A DNA stretch of 64,000 nucleotides from assembly GCA_964550855.1 (NCBI GenBank), contig CAZKBQ010000010.1, forward strand, positions 34,175 through 98,174, read 5' to 3'. Below, one piece after another: positions 35,556 through 44,792 of the stretch; the first letter of the stretch is position 1; each line of letters begins with the position of its first letter. The stretch comes from JAGOBP01 sp964550855. GTDB taxonomy: Bacteria; Chloroflexota; Anaerolineae; Fen-1058. A program made the translations under genes and the position numbers. Under the pieces are notes generated by a model, which searched no databases, was not told the origin of the DNA, and was given only the letters and a program-made list of their open reading frames with translations.

Positions 35556-36680
35556 TCACTGCACCAATTCTCGCCATAGAGCCAGCGTTCGTTCGACGAG
35601 ATGCTCGATGGCGTACGCACGCAGTGCGTGTTGATAGCCGCGTTCGCGGGCCGCCGCCAGCTCGATCGGGTTGGACACCAACCGATCGAGCAGCGCCGCC
35701 AGCGCGGCTGCGTTTCCTTCGGGAAAAATCCATTGTCGGTCGCCGATCACTTCGGGAATCGCGCCGGAATCTGAGCCGACGACGGCGACTTTGCAGCCCA
35801 TCGCCTCCACCAGCACGCGGCCAAACTGCTCTTTCCAGTGCGTCGTCGTGCGCGACGGCAGCACCAGAATGTCGATGGCATTCAGATAGGCCGCCACGTC
35901 GTCGTACGGGACATTACCGACAAAGCGCACGCGTTGATCTAAACCCAGCGACTGCGCACGCTCGGCCAAGCCCGATCGCGCTTCACCCTCCCCGACGATC
36001 AGCACCGGAACCGGCGTATTCAGTGCCGCCACCGCATTCAGCAGCACATCCAACCCCTTATCGGCCACGACGCGCCCCACGTAGCCCACGACGACGCCGC
36101 TTAAATTCAGGTGGGCGCGCAGCTCAGGCACGGGGCGCGGATAAAAATAGCGCGTGTCCAGCCCCACCAGCGGCATGATCGTCGTGCCGCGCCGATAACC
36201 TTGCTGCCGCAGCACCTGTGCCGCTTCCGTGCTCGCGCAGATGATGTGATCGGCGGCGCGCAGCGAGAGGTTAGTCACCAGCCGCACCGGCCATGATCGT
36301 GGCCGCAGGATGTTCTGCCACGTGTAGTGGATCAGCTTGCTGCGCGGCGCGCCCAGCCGTCGGGCGATTGACACCTGCGCGGTCCCCAGCGCTTCCAGAT
36401 CGCTTTCGGCTTGCACGATGTCGGGCCGAAACGTGTGCAGCGCATAGTGCGGCGGCCACAGGAAACCGCGATGCGGATCGCCGGGGCGGCCCAGGTAGTG
36501 CGCGCCGAAGGTCCGCATGCGATAGCGCCGCCGCCCGTCCGCGGACGGATACTCGCCGGCGTCGCGTCCGTAGCCCTGCACCGTGATGTGCAGCAGTTCA
36601 ACGTCGGACGCGTCGGCCAATAGCTCGATCTTGCGATGATAGACCGGATGCGTGTATCCGGCGATGAAAGCCACGCGCAT
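35556..36680 (-). CDS. Glycosyltransferase family 4
   Basis: A 374-residue GT-B enzyme: N-terminal VAFIAGYTHPVYHRKIELLA, C-terminal YVGRVVADKGLDVLL, and the EX7E-type motif EQFGRVLVEAMGC followed by SDSGAIPEVIGD. It probably adds one sugar of the repeat unit. The start is 3 bases after the stop of the upstream gene. Donor unknown. Confidence 0.92.
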   Translation of the reverse strand: MRVAFIAGYTHPVYHRKIELLADASDVELLHITVQGYGRDAGEYPSADGRRRYRMRTFGAHYLGRPGDPHRGFLWPPHYALHTFRPDIVQAESDLEALGTAQVSIARRLGAPRSKLIHYTWQNILRPRSWPVRLVTNLSLRAADHIICASTEAAQVLRQQGYRRGTTIMPLVGLDTRYFYPRPVPELRAHLNLSGVVVGYVGRVVADKGLDVLLNAVAALNTPVPVLIVGEGEARSGLAERAQSLGLDQRVRFVGNVPYDDVAAYLNAIDILVLPSRTTTHWKEQFGRVLVEAMGCKVAVVGSDSGAIPEVIGDRQWIFPEGNAAALAALLDRLVSNPIELAAARERGYQHALRAYAIEHLVERTLALWRELVQ

Positions 36681-36683
36681 GGT

Positions 36684-37715
36684 TTACGCCCGCCCGCGCA
36701 GCGCGCGGAATTTCACCCGCCACGCGGCGGGCAGCCGCCGCGCCTGCGCCTTGAGCTGCGCTTTCAGTCGCCACCTTCCAACCTGTCCCCAGAAGCGATC
36801 GAGCTCGTCGCGATACGGCAGCGTGTGCAATGGATAGACCGCCCGCAGCCGTTCGTCAGCGGCAGCGCGGCCCACCGCCCGCGCCAGATCGTAGTAGCCG
36901 CGCCATTCCAGATACAGGTAACTCTTGAAGCTGTTCATTTCCCACGTATCGATGAGGCGCGTCACGTCGGGGATCGGCGGCTGATCGTGCAGGATGGCGC
37001 GCATGCACGCAAAGCGATCGGCGGCCAGGTTGAACTCGATGTCCAGTTCGTCGCGGCCAAATTTGTGCCAGTGGACTTGATTGAAGAAGGTGTGAATGAC
37101 CAGTCGGTCGGCCAGATAGTAGGAGGGGCCGCGCAGCATCAGCCGCCCGGCGACGATGATGGGGAAGAAGATGTTGCGGCGGTACTGCTCCCACGTCGCC
37201 CAGTCGATGGCCTCGCGTTTGAGCACCTGCCGAGATAGCACCCACGCCGAGCGTGCGGCCTGCGCCACGCTGGACAGACCGGCGGGCGCCAGGGTATCGA
37301 TCGGATAAGTGCGATGCACGTCCAGAATCTGCTGCGTGCGCTCGTCCAGTGAAGGCAGATCGCTGAGGACGTAATCGACCTCAGGATGCTGTTCGATGAC
37401 GCGCCTCACTTTCGCCAGCGCGCCGGGCAGCAGGTAATCGTCGTCGGTGAGGATGAACAGGTAGCGCCCCTGCGCAAAACGCGCGATTTTCAGGTAATTT
37501 TCCTGCATCCCCAGATTGCGCTCATTGCGGTAGGCACGCAGCCGCGGATCGCTGGCGTGCTTTGCCACGATCTGCGGCGTGTGATCGGGTGAACCGTCAT
37601 CGCCGAGGACGATCTCGAAATCGTCGCCGGGCTGGTCGCGCACACTCTGGATGGCGCGGTCGAGATCGGCGGCGCGCTGATACGTGGCGATGATGACGGA
37701 GATCAGCGGCGTCAT
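36684..37715 (-). CDS. Glycosyltransferase family 2
   Basis: A 343-residue protein with a GT-A catalytic domain in the first 210 residues: ISVIIATYQRAADLDRAI, LGDDGSPD and the DXD motif in LTDDDYLLPGAL. The C-terminal 130 residues are helical and rich in Arg and aromatic residues. ATG 37715 overlaps the upstream gene by 4 bases. Donor and acceptor unknown. Confidence 0.9.
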   Translation of the reverse strand: MTPLISVIIATYQRAADLDRAIQSVRDQPGDDFEIVLGDDGSPDHTPQIVAKHASDPRLRAYRNERNLGMQENYLKIARFAQGRYLFILTDDDYLLPGALAKVRRVIEQHPEVDYVLSDLPSLDERTQQILDVHRTYPIDTLAPAGLSSVAQAARSAWVLSRQVLKREAIDWATWEQYRRNIFFPIIVAGRLMLRGPSYYLADRLVIHTFFNQVHWHKFGRDELDIEFNLAADRFACMRAILHDQPPIPDVTRLIDTWEMNSFKSYLYLEWRGYYDLARAVGRAAADERLRAVYPLHTLPYRDELDRFWGQVGRWRLKAQLKAQARRLPAAWRVKFRALRGRA

Positions 37716-38737
37716 GAGCGGCGGAGTAAGCGGCGCAGGCAGTTCTGCCAGTAGTAGGGGCTATCGCGAAATTCACGGATGCCGTACAGCTGGCTGCGGC
37801 GCCGGAGTTTGAAGTAGATGATCACGGGCAGGTTGATCAGGCAGCCGGGCGTGTGCGCGATGAGTCTCACTAGCTGATTCTTCCAGCGCGGCGTCAGGCG
37901 CTCTTTGAGGAAGGTGTTGTAGTCTTTGGGCGACAGGGAGCCTTTGGCTTTCAAGGTCAGCAGGATTTTCAGGCTTTTCCACGGGGCCTGGGGTACCACC
38001 TGCTGCTTGATGGCCGGCGGGTAGTCGGGGAAAGACCAGATCAACTCCGGCCAATTGAACATCCAGATTTTGAAGTAACGGCTGGTCCACTGCGCGTTGC
38101 CGTGGCGGATGATGATGTAGGGCTGAGCGATGACGAACGCCGCGCCCGGCAGCGGCCGCTGATAGATCACGCCCATGTGGATGAACTCGTAGCCGTAATA
38201 TTTCTCGCGCTCGCGCGCCAGCCAGATCGCGCGTTTGATCACCACACAGCCGATGAACGACATGTACATCGCGGTGTCGGCCATGAGCTGATGGGTTTCG
38301 GCAGGCAGGTAAACCCGATCGGCTTTATGCGTCAGCCGGCTCGGCTCGACCACCTCGATCATGTCCGGCCCGCGCACTTCCGCGTTGACGACGATCAGAT
38401 CGTAGTCGTGCTGCGCGGCGGCCAGCACCGCGGCAATTGCGCCGGGCTTCAGCAGGTCGTCGTCCGACATCAGCCAGCAGTAGTCGCCCGTCGCCGCTTC
38501 CACTGTGCGATCGTAGTCTTTGTCGACGCCGCCTTTTTGCGGCAGGCGAATGTAGTTGAGGCGCGGGAAGCGCTGCTGATAGCTGTGCACGACATCCGGC
38601 GTGTTGTCGGTGGACGCGCCATCGACGATCACGATTTCCACCTCATCGGTGGCCTGCGAGATGATGCTGTCCAGCGTCGCGCCGATGAACGCGCCGCGAT
38701 TGAGCGTGGCAATGCACACGGATAATTTCGGCGTCAT
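37712..38737 (-). CDS. Glycosyltransferase family 2
   Basis: A 341-residue GT-A enzyme: LSVCIATLNRGAFIGATL, IVDGASTDNTPDV and DXD in LMSDDDLLKPGA. The C-terminal basic, aromatic tail (about residues 270-341) may contact the membrane. It resembles the GT2 gene just downstream in layout, perhaps by duplication. It overlaps both neighbours by 4 bases. Confidence 0.9.
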   Translation of the reverse strand: MTPKLSVCIATLNRGAFIGATLDSIISQATDEVEIVIVDGASTDNTPDVVHSYQQRFPRLNYIRLPQKGGVDKDYDRTVEAATGDYCWLMSDDDLLKPGAIAAVLAAAQHDYDLIVVNAEVRGPDMIEVVEPSRLTHKADRVYLPAETHQLMADTAMYMSFIGCVVIKRAIWLAREREKYYGYEFIHMGVIYQRPLPGAAFVIAQPYIIIRHGNAQWTSRYFKIWMFNWPELIWSFPDYPPAIKQQVVPQAPWKSLKILLTLKAKGSLSPKDYNTFLKERLTPRWKNQLVRLIAHTPGCLINLPVIIYFKLRRRSQLYGIREFRDSPYYWQNCLRRLLRRS

Positions 38738-39684
38738 GCTTTGATAAACTCCATGGCGATCACGCCCTCGCCGGGCAGATCGCGGATGCGATCGAAGTAG
38801 CGGTATTCCTGCCCCATCATGCAGGGCTCGCGCCAGAACGGGTAAGATGTGAAGTAACTGGCACGCTTGGCTGCGGCGTTGCGCTGGAACGCGCCGGCGA
38901 CTTTTTCGCCGTAGATCACCGATCGGGCGGGCGGGCCGAGCACGCTGAAGATCCGATCGGCCAGCGCGGCTTCATCGTAAAAGCGCTGCCAGAAGACAAA
39001 CCCTTCAGCGTCGGCCTGATACAGGCCGTACTCGTTGTGATTGATGAATTGATCGGCCGCCTCGGCCAGACACGGCATCGAGATCAACAGTCGTCCGCCG
39101 GGCTTGAGCAGGTCCCACATCTTGCGCACTGCCGCCGTGTCGTCGGGGATGTGTTCGATAACCGACAGGCTGGTGATGAGATCAAAGGTGTTGGCTTGAA
39201 ACGGCGCTTCGGTCACTAACACGTTATGCCAGCTGCACCGCTGCTCGAGCCCGGCGGCCTTGAGCAGCTTCACCGTGATCGCCAGGTCGTTGGCGTCGGG
39301 GTTGATCAACGCCGCCCGCTGCGCGCGCCGCTTCAGCAGCGCCAATAATGGAAACTGACGCGGCGATGAGACATCGAGGTAGTGTGGCACGGGCGCGTTG
39401 GGCCAGAACTTCCACGCGGCGTCAAATTCAAAGTAGCGCGTGGAATCCATCGGGCGGAAGACGAACTCGTAAGCCCAGCCGTGCGACAGCGGCGCTTTGG
39501 GTGTCAGAAACCGCAGCCCCAGCTGCGCGCACATCCGATGAAAGGCCAGTCCCGGCATGTTATAACGGTGCGCCAGCAGCCAGCAGGCTGGCGACAATAT
39601 GCTGCCGATGAGATAACGTTTAGTCTTTTGCGCACGCGTAGGCTGCGGCTGGGCCGGTGGCACACGGATGTAGAGTTTTTTCAT
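38734..39684 (-). CDS. Class I SAM-dependent methyltransferase
   Basis: A 316-residue protein. The methyltransferase type 11 core lies at about 95-225, with YLDVSSPRQFP in place of a canonical Gly-rich motif I, then FDLITSLSVIEHIPDD and LLKPGGRLLISMP. The SAM-binding loop is less typical than usual. It probably methylates a sugar or a lipid-linked intermediate. The start directly adjoins the stop of the C-methyltransferase gene. Confidence 0.85.
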   Translation of the reverse strand: MKKLYIRVPPAQPQPTRAQKTKRYLIGSILSPACWLLAHRYNMPGLAFHRMCAQLGLRFLTPKAPLSHGWAYEFVFRPMDSTRYFEFDAAWKFWPNAPVPHYLDVSSPRQFPLLALLKRRAQRAALINPDANDLAITVKLLKAAGLEQRCSWHNVLVTEAPFQANTFDLITSLSVIEHIPDDTAAVRKMWDLLKPGGRLLISMPCLAEAADQFINHNEYGLYQADAEGFVFWQRFYDEAALADRIFSVLGPPARSVIYGEKVAGAFQRNAAAKRASYFTSYPFWREPCMMGQEYRYFDRIRDLPGEGVIAMEFIKA

Positions 39685-40947
39685 CTACCGACCTGAGACG
39701 ACATCGATCTTGGGCAAGGGGAACAACAGCTTGCCACCGCGTTTCAGATAGTCCTGTTCGCGCGCCACCAGATTCTCGCGGAAGTGCCACGGCATCACCA
39801 GAAAATAGTCGGGGTTCATGGCGCGCGCCTCGGCTTCGGAAATGATCGGAATCAACGTGCCGGGCGTGAAGCAGCCGAACTTGTCTTTATTCACTTCGGC
39901 CATGTAGGGGATGTCGGCCGGCGTCAGGCCGCAGAACTGCAGGATGACGTTGCCCTTGGTGGACGCGCCGTAACCGAGGATGGTTTTGCCTTCGGCTTTC
40001 AGCTGCGCCAGCAGCGCCTTCAACTGCGCGGCGTGCTCAAACACGCGCCGCCGAAAGGCCTCGTAGGGCGCCAGGGTGTGCAGGCCCCGGCGCGTCTCGT
40101 CGTCGAGGATGGCTTGCACGTGTGCGGCGTTGGGTGTGTACGGCGCGGTCGGTTTGGCGGCCATCACCGAGAAACTGCCGCCGTTGACGTTGTTGAGTTC
40201 CACATCGATGATGTTCAGCCCCGCCCGATCGAGCAGCCACTTGACCTGGCTCAGCCCGTAGTATTCCAGATGCTCATGGCAAATCGTATCGTAGGCGTTC
40301 ACGTCCAGCATCGACGGCATGTAGCTTTGCTCAAACACCCACAGGCCGTCGTCGGCCAGCGATTCGGCCACCTGCTTGACAAACGCCAGCGGTTCTTCCA
40401 GATCGTAGACCATTGCAATGGACGTGATGATCCTGGCGCGCTGCGCCCCGAAGGCTTCGCGCACTTTGGCCGCCGAGAAAAAGTCGGGAATGAGTTGAAT
40501 ATGCGGCGGATAGAAACGCTGGAACTTGGCGCCGGTCGGATCGATGCCGACGAGCTTCAACCCTCGATCGGCCGGATACGCCTGCAGCAGCGTACTGTCG
40601 TTCGCGCCGATGTCGATGACCAGATCACCCGCGCTTAACGGCGCCAGTTCCATGATCCGGGCCACCTTCCGGTGCAGGTGAACGACCATCGATTGGTTGA
40701 GGCCCGATCGGTAGCCATAGTTCTGGCCATACATTTCCGTCGATTCATACGAGTGGTGCAGCTGCACCAGCCCGCACGCCTCGTGCTCGCCGTCGGGCTG
40801 GCATTTCACCAGTTCCAGTGGGCCGGAGGTCAGCACTTCGTCTTTGCGGCGAGGAAACACACCCGTCAAGTACTGCTCCCCCAGGTTCAAGAAGGGCGTC
40901 AAATTCGGATTGCCGCACATGCGGCAGCGCGTAATCTGGATGTACAT
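39685..40947 (-). CDS. Sugar C-methyltransferase-like SAM enzyme
   Basis: A 420-residue protein with the three-part layout of NDP-hexose C-methyltransferases. An N-terminal zinc-binding region (CRMCGNPNLTPFL...CGLVQL) precedes a SAM-binding core with VIDIGANDSTLLQAYP, FEQSYMPSMLDVNAYDTICHEHLEYYG in the middle, and a C-terminal domain with GYGASTKGNVILQFCG. It likely makes a branched-chain deoxysugar for the polymer. The exact substrate is unknown. Confidence 0.9.
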   Translation of the reverse strand: MYIQITRCRMCGNPNLTPFLNLGEQYLTGVFPRRKDEVLTSGPLELVKCQPDGEHEACGLVQLHHSYESTEMYGQNYGYRSGLNQSMVVHLHRKVARIMELAPLSAGDLVIDIGANDSTLLQAYPADRGLKLVGIDPTGAKFQRFYPPHIQLIPDFFSAAKVREAFGAQRARIITSIAMVYDLEEPLAFVKQVAESLADDGLWVFEQSYMPSMLDVNAYDTICHEHLEYYGLSQVKWLLDRAGLNIIDVELNNVNGGSFSVMAAKPTAPYTPNAAHVQAILDDETRRGLHTLAPYEAFRRRVFEHAAQLKALLAQLKAEGKTILGYGASTKGNVILQFCGLTPADIPYMAEVNKDKFGCFTPGTLIPIISEAEARAMNPDYFLVMPWHFRENLVAREQDYLKRGGKLLFPLPKIDVVSGR

Positions 40948-40974
40948 GAGCCTCTCCTGATGAGCTCGATTGAT

Positions 40975-42441
40975 CTAGCGTGGTGCGCGCGCGAGGCGCA
41001 GCCGGTGGCGCACAAACAGCTGGACTTGTTCCAGCTCGAAGCGCGTGATGAAACCCAATAGCACGCCCGCTGCCAGCAATACCGCAAACAACCCCGCTTT
41101 GATGACCAGGCGCAAGATCACCGGCAGCGGCGGCAGCGCCAGGCCGATCGCCAGCAGCACAAATTGGATCGCCAGCAACGCCAGCCACCTGCGCGCCGGA
41201 TAGTCCACGGGGTAACGCCGCTGCACGATGAAATACAATGACAGCTGCGGCACGCCATAGCCGGCCACCGTCGCCAGGGTTGCCCCCCACAGGCCCAGCG
41301 GCGGGATCAAAATAGAGTTTAGCACAATGTTTAGCACCGCACCCAGCATGACCGTGCCGCTCACCGCCGACAGGCTCTTGCTGGCGATCGCGCTGATGTA
41401 CAGCACCTGGCCGAAGGCCGTAAAGACCTGCGCATAAGCCAGCACGCCCACATACGGCGCGGCAGGCAGATAAGCGGGACGCGTCATCACCAGCAGAATT
41501 TCAATCGAAAACATGCCCAGCCCCAGCGCCGCACTCAACACCGCCATGATGATGTAGCGCGACATGATCGCGTACCGCTGCTTCGCGTCCGGCTCATGCT
41601 GGATGGACAGCGCCAGCGCCACCCATGCCGAGTAGATCGGCGTCATGGCAACGTGCAGCAGCCCTGTGATCTTGTTGGCGATAGCGTAATAGCCCAGCTG
41701 CTCGGTGGAAACGTACTGCACCAGAAACAGTCGGTCGGCTACCATCAGCACCCAGCCCGACAGCATGGTGGGCAGCAGGATCGCGCCCGAACGCGCCAGC
41801 AGTGTAAGCGCCTCGCGCGAGGGCCGGCCGATCAATCGCCGCGCGACGATCAGCGCCGTCAGGCACACCACCACGCCCGTGGTCGATTGGGTCAGCACAA
41901 TACCGGTCGCACTCAATCGCAGCGCGATGATGTACACGATGTTGCCGCCCACTGTACCCAGGATGGTGGCGACGCTCAACGCCATCCCCCAGCGCACGCG
42001 CAGCGCAGCCTGCGACGCCGCTGACAACACCGTGCCCACTAAACTGAAACCGGCCGCCGCGCCTACGATTTGAAACAAGCTGGCCTGATCCAGGCCACCA
42101 AAAGCCGATCGGGACAGCTGCGGTGCCAGCGCGATCAGCGCCAAGCTCAATGGCAGCCCGATCGCCAACGTCAGGCTTAATGCGCTGCCCGTCAGCGAGC
42201 GCTTCCAGTCGTCAGCCGGCCGGTCGTTAAAATGCGCGGCCAACGCCTGCGGCTGCGCAAACAGCGCCAGCATGCCCACCGCCGACGCGATTGTTGTCAC
42301 GTAATCGGCAATACCGTAATCACCGGGGCTGACGAGGCGCGTGATGATGGGCGTAAAGATGAACGACAGAAACGGCCCCGCCCACTGCACCATGCCATAG
42401 CCGGCAATCATCCGGGCCAACCGCTTAAGTGTCTGTCGCAT
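40975..42441 (-). CDS. Wzx-type polysaccharide flippase
   Basis: A 488-residue polytopic protein with about 12-14 membrane helices, of the polysaccharide synthesis/MATE-like flippase superfamily (start MIAGYGMVQWAGPFLSFIFT, then RLVSPGDYGIADYVTT). It would move the undecaprenyl-linked repeat unit across the membrane for the polymerase/ligase encoded downstream. It lies between the aminotransferase remnant and the methyltransferase genes. Confidence 0.92.
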   Translation of the reverse strand: MRQTLKRLARMIAGYGMVQWAGPFLSFIFTPIITRLVSPGDYGIADYVTTIASAVGMLALFAQPQALAAHFNDRPADDWKRSLTGSALSLTLAIGLPLSLALIALAPQLSRSAFGGLDQASLFQIVGAAAGFSLVGTVLSAASQAALRVRWGMALSVATILGTVGGNIVYIIALRLSATGIVLTQSTTGVVVCLTALIVARRLIGRPSREALTLLARSGAILLPTMLSGWVLMVADRLFLVQYVSTEQLGYYAIANKITGLLHVAMTPIYSAWVALALSIQHEPDAKQRYAIMSRYIIMAVLSAALGLGMFSIEILLVMTRPAYLPAAPYVGVLAYAQVFTAFGQVLYISAIASKSLSAVSGTVMLGAVLNIVLNSILIPPLGLWGATLATVAGYGVPQLSLYFIVQRRYPVDYPARRWLALLAIQFVLLAIGLALPPLPVILRLVIKAGLFAVLLAAGVLLGFITRFELEQVQLFVRHRLRLARAPR

Positions 42442-42462
42442 GCGCTGCCCCGTGTGGCGTCA

Positions 42463-43584
42463 TCATCCTTGCGCCGCCGCCGCCACGCGCGCCATCACCG
42501 CCTCGGCTTCGTCGCCGCTCAGGTGCGGCCCCATGGGCAGGCTGATCACTTCGCGCGCCAGCCGCTCGGCGATGGGGAACGCCCCCGGCGCATAGTCTGC
42601 CTCACGATAGGCCGCCGACAGATGCGGCGGCACCGGATAATGGATCAGTGTCCCTACACCCGCCGCCGACAATCTGCGTTGAAACTCATCGCGCTGCGGA
42701 TGGCGCACCACGAACACGTGCCACACCGGCTCCGTGCCGTCCGGCACGTGCGGCACGATCAACTCAGGCATTGTCGAGAAGGCTTCCAGATACCGCCCCG
42801 CGATCACCTGCCGCCGTTGATTCCATTCGTCCAGGTGTTTGAGCCGCACACGCAGGAACGCCGCCTGCAAGGGATCAAGCCGCGAATTAAAACCCTTCAC
42901 GTCGTTAAAGTATTTCACGCGCGAACCATAATTGCGCAGCACCCGCACCCGATCGGCCAGCTCGTCGTCATCGGTCGTAATCGCGCCCGCGTCGCCGAAC
43001 GCGCCCAGGTTCTTGCCGGGCTAGAAGCTCCAGCCGGTGGCGTCACCCAGCCCGCCCACGCGCCGGCCGCGATAGCGCGCGCCGTGCGCCTGCGCTGCGT
43101 CGTCGATCACTTTCAGGTTGTGCCGCTGCGCCACGGCGTTGATCGGCGCCATGTCGGCGGGCTGCCCGTACAGGTGCACCGGCATGATCGCCCGCGTGCG
43201 CGGCGTGATGGCCGCCCCGATCCGATCGGGATCAAGGTTGTACGTCCGCTCGTCCGGCTCCACCGGTACCGGCGTCGCCCCCGCGTAAGAGATCGCCAGC
43301 CAGGTGGCGATGTAGGTGTTGCTCGGCACGATCACCTCATCGCCCGCACCAATGTCACAGGCGCGCAGGATCAGGTGCAGCGCGTCCAGGCCGTTGCCCA
43401 CGCCGATGCAGTGTTTGACGCCGCAATAGGCCGCAAACTCGCGCTCGAACGCTTCAACTTCCTCGCCCAGGATGAACCAGCCCGACTCCATCACGCGGTG
43501 ATAGGCGGCATTGAGTTCGGCGCGCAGTTCGGCATAGACGGGTTTCAGATCAAGGAACGGGATGGTTGTCAACAGTAGTCTCAC
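42463..43584 (-). pseudogene. DegT/DnrJ/EryC1-type sugar aminotransferase interrupted by an in-frame TAG
   Basis: Two open segments (43584-43021 and 43020-42463) lie in the same frame and together make a complete 373-residue PLP aminotransferase. The N-terminal half has IPFLDLKPVY, GVGNGLDALHL and DDAAQAHGARYRGRRVG; the C-terminal half starts PGKNLGAFGDAGAI. TAG (43023-43021) stands where relatives usually have Tyr or His (SF-x-PGKN), one base from TAT/TAC and three codons before the PLP Lys. The short product would lack this Lys. TAG is an ordinary stop elsewhere in the window, so a nonsense mutation or a read error is most likely. Such enzymes make aminosugars. Confidence 0.85.
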
Positions 43585-44052
43585 TTATTCGGACGGCCAG
43601 GTCACGGTAAACTGTGTGCCGACCGCGCGGATGAGCGGCAGACCGCTGCCGCGCTTCTCCACGGCGATGCCCTGCTCCAGGCATGTCAACCGCAGGATAT
43701 CGATCGCCTCATCGTCGCCTTCGACGCGCACGGCGGGGTAACCGGATCGGCGCACGTCTCGCAGCGTGGCCTGCGCGGCCTGCCGCAGTTCGCGATAGGT
43801 GCGCAGCGACACGTCCAGGTAACTGCGGGTCAATTTGACTTTAAGCGCCAACCCTGACGGCGTCAGAAAGTAGTGCAGCTTGCGCCGCTGCAAGTGGGTG
43901 ACCTTGACGTAGCCCTTGCCTACCAGTCGCTTGAGGTGCCAGTTGACGCTGCCGACGGCCACGCCCAGCTGCGCGGCCAGTGTAGCCTGCGTCGTCTCGG
44001 GATCGCGCTCGATCGCTTCCAGGATGCGGAGTTCGTGCTCGTCGGTCGGCAT
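43585..44052 (-). CDS. MarR-type EPS-associated winged-helix regulator
   Basis: A 155-residue DNA-binding protein. The winged helix is at about 5-75 (ILEAIERDPETTQATLAAQL, then AVGSVNWHLKRLVGKGYVKV). The following helices match the EPS-associated MarR subfamily that sits at the head of polysaccharide clusters. The stop directly abuts the first codon of the aminotransferase gene, so it leads the operon. A palindrome 12 bases before its ATG is a probable autoregulatory site. The C-terminal 60 residues may sense a ligand. Confidence 0.85.
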   Translation of the reverse strand: MPTDEHELRILEAIERDPETTQATLAAQLGVAVGSVNWHLKRLVGKGYVKVTHLQRRKLHYFLTPSGLALKVKLTRSYLDVSLRTYRELRQAAQATLRDVRRSGYPAVRVEGDDEAIDILRLTCLEQGIAVEKRGSGLPLIRAVGTQFTVTWPSE

Positions 44053-44063
44053 GGCGGACGTCC

Positions 44064-44087
44064 AAAATTCAGCGGCTGAATTTTAGC
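44064..44087 (-). promoter_or_regulatory. Palindromic operator over an extended -10 at the EPS promoter
   Basis: AAAATTCAG (44064-44072) and CTGAATTTT (44076-44084) are perfect inverted repeats around CGG. On the minus strand TGCTAAAAT, an extended -10, overlaps one arm, so a bound dimer would block the promoter. The start would be near 44073, with a leader of about 20 bases. Confidence 0.7.
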
Positions 44088-44119
44088 ACCGTGGCGCGGC
44101 GTCGTCAAACCCCCTTCCC

Positions 44120-44764
44120 CTAGATCGACGGCGAGGCCTCGGCCTCGCCCAGCATGCTCTCGATGCGGGCGATCACCACATCCAGCGCCACCACGTTAAA
44201 ACCGCCCTCCGGGATGATCAAGTCGGCGTAGCGTTTGCTCGGCTCCACGAACTCCAGATGCATGGGCCGCACTGTGCTCAGGTATTGATCGACTACCGAT
44301 TCCAGCGTGCGGCCGCGCTCGGCGATGTCGCGCGTCACCCGACGGATGAAACGCAGATCGGCGTCGGTGTCCACGAAAATTTTGATGTCGATCAGATCGC
44401 GCAACACCTTGTCGGCAAAAATCAGGATGCCCTCCACCAGAATCACCGGCCGCGGCTCAATGCGGCGGGTGGCGCCCGTGCGCGAATGCGTGCGGAAATC
44501 GTAGACCGGCTGCTCGATGGCCTGCCCTTGCCGCAATTGCGTCAGGTGCTGAATCAGCAAATCAGTTTCCAGCGAATCGGGGTGATCGAAGTTGATGTGA
44601 TCGCGGATGGAGCGCGGCATCTCCGTCAGATCGCGGTAATACGAATCGTGCTGGATGAACGTGATACGGTGCTCGCCCACGCGCTTGACGATCTGTTGCA
44701 CCACCGTGGTCTTGCCTGAACCGGTGCCGCCTGCCACGCCGATCGTTACGGGGGGATGTGTCAT
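44120..44764 (-). CDS. udk: Uridine kinase
   Basis: A 214-residue P-loop kinase that phosphorylates uridine and cytidine with ATP or GTP. Walker A is GGTGSGKTTV; HDSYYRD, NFDHPDSLETDLL, YDFRTHSR and VEGILIF are typical of uridine kinases. Length is normal. It diverges in class from the larger nucleoside kinase at 16312-18018. The gene ends about 35 bases upstream of the EPS promoter region, and the ResB-like gene precedes it on the same strand. Confidence 0.95.
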   Translation of the reverse strand: MTHPPVTIGVAGGTGSGKTTVVQQIVKRVGEHRITFIQHDSYYRDLTEMPRSIRDHINFDHPDSLETDLLIQHLTQLRQGQAIEQPVYDFRTHSRTGATRRIEPRPVILVEGILIFADKVLRDLIDIKIFVDTDADLRFIRRVTRDIAERGRTLESVVDQYLSTVRPMHLEFVEPSKRYADLIIPEGGFNVVALDVVIARIESMLGEAEASPSI

Positions 44765-44792
44765 GGCGCCTGCCTCCTTGTGCCGCGCGTCA

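Noticed and set aside
43021..43023. TAG recoding as an amino acid (pyrrolysine-like)
   Set aside because: TAG serves as a normal stop elsewhere in the window (for example the nucleoside kinase), and no supporting machinery is seen.
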